A stretch of 37,002 bases of DNA from a virus. The notes beneath the pieces are model-generated. The model was given only the letters and a program-made list of their open reading frames with translations, searched no databases and had not been told where the DNA came from. The stretch spans positions 1 to 37,002 of the IMG/VR virus record IMGVR_UViG_3300028589_000591; one strand, 5' to 3'. Of this stretch, positions 31,628 through 37,002 are shown piece after piece. The translations under genes were made by a program, and so were the position numbers. Positions within the stretch are counted from its first letter, which is position 1, and each line of letters opens with the position of its first letter.

Positions 31628-34423
31628 ATGAAAGAGCAACTGCGTAGCGACGTGATCGAACGCTTGAAATTCGATTACGGCCTCAAGCACAGGACAAACA
31701 CCGACTACATGCGGGGGGGGACTTGCCCGAAGTGCAGGCAGAAGACGCTTTACACCCGTTTTGATGCTCCGTGGTTAGTGATCTGCGGCAGACCTGAAAA
31801 ATGCGCCCACACGATGCATGTGAAGGAGCTGTACGACGACCTGTTTGAAGACTGGAGCAAACGCGCGCCAGCGACCGATCAACACCCTAACGCGACCGCC
31901 CGCGCCTATCTGGAATTTGCCCGAGGTTTTCGCTTAGAGCTGATCCAGGGATGGTTCACCCAGGAAAGCTATTACTCGGCCGAACACAACGCCGGCAGCG
32001 CTACCGTTCGCTTTGCCCTGGAGAAAGGTGGCTGGTGGGAAAGGTTGATCGACCGCCCACACCGCTTTGGAAAGATGAAAGCGCGGTTCAAATCGAAGGA
32101 CAGCTACCGCGGCGTCTGGTGGTGCCCGCCTTGCGTGGATCTGCTGGAAGCCAAAGAAATCTGGATTGTGGAAGGAATCTTCGATGCGATCGCCTTGGTA
32201 CACAACGACATCGCAGCAGTGTCGGCTATGTCTTCGAACGCGTTCCCGGAGGAATCACTGCGGGCGCTTGCTGGAAACCGCGAAGGAAAGCTACCGAAGC
32301 TGGTGTGGGCCTTGGACAACGAACCAGGTGCACACACCTACACCAAACACTGGGCCAAGCAGGCGCGAGCGCTGGGGTTCGTTTGTGAGGCCGCGCAGAT
32401 CCCTCTCCGTGACGGACGGAAGACCGACTGGAACGACCTGCATCAGCGCTGGGGCTTTATCGACGACGAAAGCGAACGCGCTGACCAAATTGCCGCTGAC
32501 CTGAAACAGGCACGCCACCAGGGCGCGCTGCTGCTGGCAGAGAGCGCCGCCGAGAAAGCGTTGCTGATGTACGACTGGAACAAGCGCGGGGAATTCCACC
32601 TCAGCTTCGGTAGCCGCCTCTACTGGTTCAAATTGGACATGGAGAAATTCAACAGGGCGATGCAGGACATCGAGGACAGCGAAAACCACGACGACCAACT
32701 GCTCAACCAATCCCAACAGCGCGAGAAAGCTTTGCAGCAGTCTGGCAGCGTCGTCGAGATCGCCAACTGCTACCCACAGGCGCTGTACTTTCAACGCAAC
32801 GAAGTTACCGATGAATCCTGGTACTACGTGCGTGTGGACTTCCCTCACGACTCAGAAAGCGTGAAGAACACCTTCACCAGCGGTCAGCTATCAGCCGCCA
32901 GCGAATTCAAAAAACGCCTGCTCGGGATGGCTGCCGGTGCCATGTACACCGGTAGCGGCCAACAGCTCGACAAGTTGATGAAGGATCAACTGTTCGGCAT
33001 CAAAACCGTGTCCACGATTGACTACGTGGGCTACAGCAAGGAATACGGCTGCTACGTTTTTGGGGATCTCGCCATCAAGGATGGCACGATCTACAAAATC
33101 AACAGCGAGGACTATTTCGAGTTTGGAAAACTGCGGCTGAAATCGCTGCAGAAAGGCGTCCCGATCAAGCTGCAGCGTGACGGGAAGGACTTTGACGAGC
33201 AGTGGCTGCAGTTGCTGTGGACATGCTTCGGCGCCCAAGGCCTGGTCGCACTGGTGTTCTTCTTCGGTTCGCTGTTCTGCGAGCAGATCCGGGCGCGCTA
33301 TCAGTCCTTCCCTTTTCTGGAAGCCACCGGCGAGGCCGGGGCCGGCAAAACCACCCTGCTTAACCTGCTGTGGAAACTACTCGGCCGCGAGGGGTACGAA
33401 GGCTTCGACCCGATGAAGTCGACCAAAGCCGGTCGTTCGCGATTGATGGGGCAAGTCGCAGGTATGCCAGTCGTATTTCTCGAAGCCGATCGGCACAGCG
33501 AGGATCGCTCCCACGCCAAAACCTTCGAATGGGACGAGCTAAAGGATTATTACGGCGGCGGCACCTTGGCCACCAAAGGTGTGAAGACTGCCGGCAATGA
33601 AACCTACGAACCACCGTTTCGCGGCACGATCGCCATCAGCCAGAACGCGGCCGTGGTCGCCCATGAGGCGATCATGACCCGGATCGTGAAGCTGCACTTC
33701 ATCCGGCCGACAGTGACGCCGCAAAGCCGCGCTGCAGCGGACAAGCTGAACGCCTTGGACGGCGGCACGCTCAGCCACTTCTTGATTCGGGCCGTCGGTA
33801 AAGAATCGGCCGTCCTCGAGCTTTTCGCCCAGCGCATGCCTGAACACGAATCCAAGCTGCGCCGTCTTCACACCCACTGCTTCGACTGCGGAACCGAGTT
33901 CCCAAGCGAACAAGGTAATTGCCGCAGCTGCGGATCCGACCTGCGCGGATACATCCGTGTGGAGCGGATCAGCAAGAACCACGCGCAGCTGCTTTCGCTG
34001 CTCGATGCGCTGCGCCTGGTTCTGAAACTGGACGAGCCTCAGGTAGCAGCGACCCAGCGGCAGATCGTCCGTATGGCGATCGAGCGTCAAGCCTCAATCA
34101 GCTCCGACCACCCGGCCGTTGCCGAATTCTGGGAGGTCTACGACTACCTCGAATCGCTCAATGATGACCCCTTGGTCGATCACAGCAGCGACCCGAACGT
34201 GATTGCGATCAACCTCAATGAGTTCAGCGAACGAGCTGCCGAACACAAACAGAAGCTGGCCGACGTCGCCACCCTGCGCGACCTGTTGAAAGAGTCCCGC
34301 TCGCACAAGTTTCTGGAGGCAAATAAAGCCGTACACAGCGCAGTCCGCGCAGCGATGAACAGCAGAACATCCCTGGCGCCGGGCCGTCCCACAACGGTCA
34401 AGTGCTGGATCTTCAAAGCGTGA
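31628..34423 (+). CDS. Zinc-finger/TOPRIM primase-helicase
   Basis: 931 residues. N-terminal zinc finger with C33, C36, C53 and C59 (TCPKCRQK...CGRPEKC). TOPRIM primase core near residues 175-250 (IWIVEGIFDAIAL; LVWALDNEPG). Helicase with Walker A GEAGAGKTTLL at about 567-577. A second zinc ribbon at about 751-770 (CFDCGTEF, CRSCGSDL) is unusual. It would unwind and prime phage DNA, replacing the rolling-circle gpA of P2. A single fused protein of this kind is common in Pseudomonas phages. Confidence 0.88.
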   Translation: MKEQLRSDVIERLKFDYGLKHRTNTDYMRGGTCPKCRQKTLYTRFDAPWLVICGRPEKCAHTMHVKELYDDLFEDWSKRAPATDQHPNATARAYLEFARGFRLELIQGWFTQESYYSAEHNAGSATVRFALEKGGWWERLIDRPHRFGKMKARFKSKDSYRGVWWCPPCVDLLEAKEIWIVEGIFDAIALVHNDIAAVSAMSSNAFPEESLRALAGNREGKLPKLVWALDNEPGAHTYTKHWAKQARALGFVCEAAQIPLRDGRKTDWNDLHQRWGFIDDESERADQIAADLKQARHQGALLLAESAAEKALLMYDWNKRGEFHLSFGSRLYWFKLDMEKFNRAMQDIEDSENHDDQLLNQSQQREKALQQSGSVVEIANCYPQALYFQRNEVTDESWYYVRVDFPHDSESVKNTFTSGQLSAASEFKKRLLGMAAGAMYTGSGQQLDKLMKDQLFGIKTVSTIDYVGYSKEYGCYVFGDLAIKDGTIYKINSEDYFEFGKLRLKSLQKGVPIKLQRDGKDFDEQWLQLLWTCFGAQGLVALVFFFGSLFCEQIRARYQSFPFLEATGEAGAGKTTLLNLLWKLLGREGYEGFDPMKSTKAGRSRLMGQVAGMPVVFLEADRHSEDRSHAKTFEWDELKDYYGGGTLATKGVKTAGNETYEPPFRGTIAISQNAAVVAHEAIMTRIVKLHFIRPTVTPQSRAAADKLNALDGGTLSHFLIRAVGKESAVLELFAQRMPEHESKLRRLHTHCFDCGTEFPSEQGNCRSCGSDLRGYIRVERISKNHAQLLSLLDALRLVLKLDEPQVAATQRQIVRMAIERQASISSDHPAVAEFWEVYDYLESLNDDPLVDHSSDPNVIAINLNEFSERAAEHKQKLADVATLRDLLKESRSHKFLEANKAVHSAVRAAMNSRTSLAPGRPTTVKCWIFKA

Positions 34424-34439
34424 AAAGGAGGCTACACCG

Positions 34440-34733
34440 ATGCAAATCCAAGTCTTTATGGGTAATGCCGGCGACGGCAACACGAACAAGCTGCAGGAGA
34501 TCATCGATCGCCTGAATGCGCTGGGGAAGAGCCAGCCGGTGATTCAAGCCGGGGCTTACGGCGAGGACGGGCTGCTACAGATTCTTGAAGTTCGTGCTGC
34601 AGGTGGCCAGCGCGAAATCCTGGTGGAGTCGTGCAGCCCACAGCAGATCTTGAGCGTACTTGAATGGCAATCCTGCACCGAGGAAGACCCGAATTACGCT
34701 GACCTGGTTATTCACCTGGCCCGTCGAGACTGA
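34440..34733 (+). CDS. Hypothetical early protein
   Basis: 97 residues, MQIQVFMGNAGDGNTNKLQE, with AAAAGGAGG ribosome site. Helix and strand mixture; ends in LVIHLARRD. No recognised domain; next to the replication gene. Confidence 0.65.
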   Translation: MQIQVFMGNAGDGNTNKLQEIIDRLNALGKSQPVIQAGAYGEDGLLQILEVRAAGGQREILVESCSPQQILSVLEWQSCTEEDPNYADLVIHLARRD

Positions 34734-34797
34734 CGGATGAGAAGCGATGTCGAGGAGTTGCAGCTCCCCGACATCAACCACCACTGAGGGCAACACC

Positions 34798-35094
34798 ATG
34801 GAAGCAAGGCACCAAAGCAGCAGTGATCCAAAGGCTAACACACTCAACAACATTGACCCGCACGAACGGCATCTGATGGCTATCAGAATCGTAGGTACAG
34901 CGCTGTTTGAATATCGAGTACGGAAAACTGAAGCAGCGCGGATCCGGCTTGAATGCCTTACCACTTTCGCCAAAGAGTTGGGCGACATCGATGCGAGAGA
35001 GTTCGCTGTTGTAGCTCAACTACTGGCAGGCAAATCGACAGCAGAACGCCCCCCAATTGATCGAACTTACACACTCGAAGGTATCGCACTATGA
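34798..35094 (+). CDS. Hypothetical early protein
   Basis: 98 residues from ATG 34798 (MEARHQSSSDPKANTLNNID) with GAGGG upstream; an in-frame ATG at 34747 gives a low-complexity extension and is rejected. Helical centre (ALFEYRVRKTEAARIRLECL). Overlaps the PrtN-like start by four bases. Confidence 0.65.
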   Translation: MEARHQSSSDPKANTLNNIDPHERHLMAIRIVGTALFEYRVRKTEAARIRLECLTTFAKELGDIDAREFAVVAQLLAGKSTAERPPIDRTYTLEGIAL

Positions 35095-35366
35095 AAACGC
35101 TTTTTGTACTGATGGCTCAATACAATGGCCAAGTGGTAATTCCCCTGGATCGAGTGTGCCAGGATTATTTCACGCACCTGACAACGGATATGTTTCAACG
35201 CAAAGTTGGTGCCGGGCAGATAAAGCTCCCGATTACTCGCATGGAGCCGAGCCAGAAAAGTGCGAAAGGTGTTCATATTGCAGACCTGTCGGCCTATCTG
35301 GATGAACAGCGCGCTGCTGCAGTCAAAGAAAGTAATCAACTGAATAGCGCGCCGCGCAGCAGCTAA
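35091..35366 (+). CDS. prtN: PrtN-family pyocin activator, possible excisionase
   Basis: 91 residues matching the PrtN pyocin activator family: MKTLFVLMAQYNGQVVIPLD, then LPITRMEPSQKSAKGVHIAD and an ADLSAYLDEQRAAAV helix. PrtN itself switches on pyocin genes in P. aeruginosa; prophage copies next to an integrase, as here (one base from its stop, convergent), are thought to help excision. Which of the two it does here cannot be told from sequence. Confidence 0.88.
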   Translation: MKTLFVLMAQYNGQVVIPLDRVCQDYFTHLTTDMFQRKVGAGQIKLPITRMEPSQKSAKGVHIADLSAYLDEQRAAAVKESNQLNSAPRSS

Positions 35367-35367
35367 T

Positions 35368-36492
35368 TCACTTCAACGTTTTGGCGCCCAGTTTTACGGG
35401 CGCCTGCAGGATGCGCTCGAACCATTCCCAAGTTGCATAAGCATCCCCTCGCCCGCGCAAGTGGGTATAACGGCGCATTGAGTTCCAATCTCGATGGCCC
35501 GACACGCTCGCCACCCGCGGAATATCCCAATCCATTTCAAAAAGACGACTGACGCCTTCGTGTCGCAGATCGTGAAAGTGCAGATCTTCAATGCCCAGGA
35601 TTTTGCAGGCCCTTGTCCAGGACGTCGACACGGATTCAGCGCTGTAAGGAAAAATCTCAGGCAACACCTTAGGCATGGTCTGAAGGATCGCCCATGCTTC
35701 TGGCGGCAAATGACACCAGACGTCGTTACCGATTTTTTGCCCAGGGTTCTTCATGTCACGAACCAGAACCCGCTGGCCAGCCTCGTCCAAATCCTCCCAG
35801 CGGATCCGGGTAATCTCTTCTTGCCTACGCGTGGAGAACAACGCGAAGCCGGTCAGTTTAAGCATGTTGATAGAAGTTGGACGACGGGTTTGGATATCCA
35901 GGAAGTGTGTAAGCAGCTTGTCGAGTTCGTCTAGGGTGGGCCGGCGATCGCGTTCGCGGCTTTTCATGTTGTAACCGAGCTTTTTTAATACTCGGCGCGC
36001 ATCCGCCATTGCATGCGGATTCACCTCATAACCCCAAGCTGGCCGAGCGATTGAGAGAACCGCGCCAAGGTGTGCGAGATCGTTGCCAGCGGTCTGAGGC
36101 TGAACGCCCCCACCCTCCTTGCCCATGCGCCATAGCGCATACTCAACCAGGTGCTGGCTACTTATATCTCTGTCGTTCAGTTTCGCCAAGTACGACTCGC
36201 TGATCGCCTTCAACGTGCCGAGTTTCGTTTTCCCGAGAGGGCGCGCCTTGGTCATCTCGGCCAAGTAGCGATCGATCATTTCCTTGATCGTCGCACCAGG
36301 TCTGTTCGCCCGCTCGATCGCACCTGGTTCGTCCAGTTCGGTTTCTCTTTTACGCACCCAAGCCTGTGCGGCCTGTTTTCGGGCGAAGGTCTGACTCTCT
36401 TGGTAAACTTGCGCCCCATCGCGAAACAGGCGTATCTGTGCCGTGTAACTGGTGCTGCCGTCGGTGCGTTTCCGTGCTCTGATCGTGGCCAT
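35368..36492 (-). CDS. int: Tyrosine-family integrase
   Basis: 374 residues from ATG 36492 (MATIRARKRTDGSTSYTAQI); the open frame continues upstream to 36528, where the extra 12 codons overlap a palindrome. N-terminal arm-binding domain, central SAM-like domain, C-terminal catalytic domain with R222 (FSTRRQEE), H307-x-x-R310 (HDLRHEG), H333 (SGHRDW) and Y342 (RRYTHLR). It belongs by position to the dusA-targeting integrase group. Confidence 0.93.
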   Translation of the reverse strand: MATIRARKRTDGSTSYTAQIRLFRDGAQVYQESQTFARKQAAQAWVRKRETELDEPGAIERANRPGATIKEMIDRYLAEMTKARPLGKTKLGTLKAISESYLAKLNDRDISSQHLVEYALWRMGKEGGGVQPQTAGNDLAHLGAVLSIARPAWGYEVNPHAMADARRVLKKLGYNMKSRERDRRPTLDELDKLLTHFLDIQTRRPTSINMLKLTGFALFSTRRQEEITRIRWEDLDEAGQRVLVRDMKNPGQKIGNDVWCHLPPEAWAILQTMPKVLPEIFPYSAESVSTSWTRACKILGIEDLHFHDLRHEGVSRLFEMDWDIPRVASVSGHRDWNSMRRYTHLRGRGDAYATWEWFERILQAPVKLGAKTLK

Positions 36493-36495
36493 AGT

Positions 36496-36538
36496 CAACT
36501 GGTACAATTGGGAAAGTGGTTGGTACATTGTACCAACC
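36496..36538. repeat. Putative integrase arm sites, right, and int operator
   Basis: CAACTGGTAC at 36496-36505 is the inverse of GTACCAGTTG at 2395-2404. A 21-bp palindrome follows: GGTTGGTACA (36518-36527), one T, TGTACCAACC (36529-36538). Another TGGTACA lies at 36596-36602 over the dusA start. The sites could serve both integrase binding and autoregulation of int. Confidence 0.55.
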
Positions 36539-36594
36539 GACCCCAGAAAACGCCTATTTACCCCCTGAAATCGGCTTAGAACACGTAGAGCAAA

Positions 36595-37002
36595 ATGGTA
36601 CAGAAATCAGCTACATACCCAACAAACACCGGCTCTACGCTGTCTAGAAGGTTCTCCGTTGCGCCCATGATGGACTGGACCGACCGCCATTGCCGTTTCT
36701 TCCTACGCCTCCTGTCGAAGAACGCCCTGCTCTACACCGAAATGGTCACCACCGGCGCTCTCCTCAACGGCGACCACGAACGTTTCCTCCGTCACAACGA
36801 AGCCGAGCACCCGTTGGCGCTGCAGCTCGGCGGAAGCGTCCCGCTGGATCTGGCCGCTTGCGCGCGCATGGCCCAGGCGCATGGTTACGACGAGGTGAAT
36901 CTGAATGTTGGCTGCCCGAGTGATCGGGTGCAGAACAATATGATCGGTGCGTGCCTGATGGGGCATCCGCAGTTGGTGGCGGATTGTGTGAAGGCGATGC
37001 GC
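36595..37002 (+). CDS. dusA: tRNA-dihydrouridine synthase A, phage-supplied start, 3' cut by window
   Basis: First 136 codons of DusA, which reduces uridine to dihydrouridine in tRNA using FMN and NADPH. It opens [16 protein letters not shown], unlike the native start remaining at 2277, and continues into conserved [33 protein letters not shown] and [12 protein letters not shown], where the catalytic cysteine lies. The reading frame crosses attR with no break, so the enzyme is probably still made from phage DNA. A weak TAGAG lies before the ATG. Truncated only by the window edge. Confidence 0.93.
   Translation, partial: MVQKSATYPTNTGSTLSRRFSVAPMMDWTDRHCRFFLRLLSKNALLYTEMVTTGALLNGDHERFLRHNEAEHPLALQLGGSVPLDLAACARMAQAHGYDEVNLNVGCPSDRVQNNMIGACLMGHPQLVADCVKAMR
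36652..36684 (+). other. attR core region
   Basis: Right copy of the att core, with TTCTCCGT at 36652-36659 and ATGATGGA at 36667-36674. Encodes Dus[12 protein letters not shown] in frame. See attL (2310-2342) for comparison. Confidence 0.75.

Larger units (their letters stand above)
2310..36684. mobile_element. P2/HP1-like prophage integrated in dusA
   Basis: Complete temperate phage bounded by two related dusA segments (2310-2342 and 36652-36684) with the integrase gene next to the right one. Every head, tail, lysis, packaging and switch function expected of a contractile-tailed P2-type phage is present, and the terminase/portal pair diverges from the capsid operon as in P2. Sheath, tube and chaperone proteins resemble the HP1/K139 branch more than P2 itself. 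The replication gene is not P2 gpA-like, so the phage is mosaic. No gene in the core is visibly broken, so it may be inducible (inference). Confidence 0.93.

Noticed and set aside
35383-35404. GC-rich hairpin GGCGCCC/GGGCGCC at int 3' end
   Set aside because: Inside the integrase coding region and without a following T-run on either strand; not called a terminator.
1-37002. CRISPR array or rRNA
   Set aside because: No regularly spaced identical repeats and no rRNA-like sequence seen.

Overview
The window is a complete temperate prophage, with a little flanking DNA, from a Pseudomonas of the fluorescens/putida type. The evidence is the GC-rich phage core, a PrtN-family pyocin activator next to the integrase, and the dusA sequence at the right edge. 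The prophage runs from about 2310 to about 36684, roughly 34 kb, and sits in the 5' end of dusA (tRNA-dihydrouridine synthase A). A tyrosine integrase (35368-36492, minus) lies beside attR. The phage supplies a new start and first codons for dusA at 36595. The displaced dusA 5' end remains at 2277-2342 on the far side.

Layout. 1-2024: two AT-rich membrane-protein genes outside the prophage, probably part of another accessory element. 2277-2412: attL with putative integrase arm sites. 2603-2896: a non-coding block bounded by perfect 24-bp inverted repeats and filled with GGTAAT/ATTACC hexamers. 2965-8663: AT-rich cargo holding a one-polypeptide restriction-modification enzyme (PstI/BsuBI-type methylase joined to its endonuclease) and a two-gene ABC-type ATPase plus TOPRIM-like module. 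8673-26152 (minus): one long late block in the P2/HP1/K139 style. In transcription order it encodes scaffold, capsid, small terminase, head completion, tail completion, sheath, tube, zinc-finger protein, holin, SAR endolysin, Rz/Rz1, tail chaperone with a -1 frameshift extension, tape measure, baseplate wedge proteins, fibre and fibre accessory protein, baseplate hub and spike. 26314-29137 (plus): large terminase and portal, divergent from the late block as in P2. 29213-29470: an Ogr/Delta-type late activator. 29526-30452: a repressor/Cro-like switch. 30482-35366 (plus): early operon with CII-like regulator, small unknown genes, a large zinc-finger/TOPRIM primase-helicase and the PrtN-family protein.

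How it works together (inference from family knowledge). The minus-strand XRE repressor and plus-strand Cro-like gene decide lysogeny. The early operon supplies replication through the primase-helicase. The Ogr-like protein would then switch on the divergent terminase/portal and capsid/tail operons. The integrase, probably with the PrtN-family protein as directionality factor, acts on the dusA att sites. The cargo between attL and the spike gene has the composition and content expected of lysogen-expressed anti-phage defence. The candidate least covered by well-known systems is the ATPase/TOPRIM pair. The fused PstI-type enzyme and the GGTAAT inverted-repeat array are the other main points of interest.
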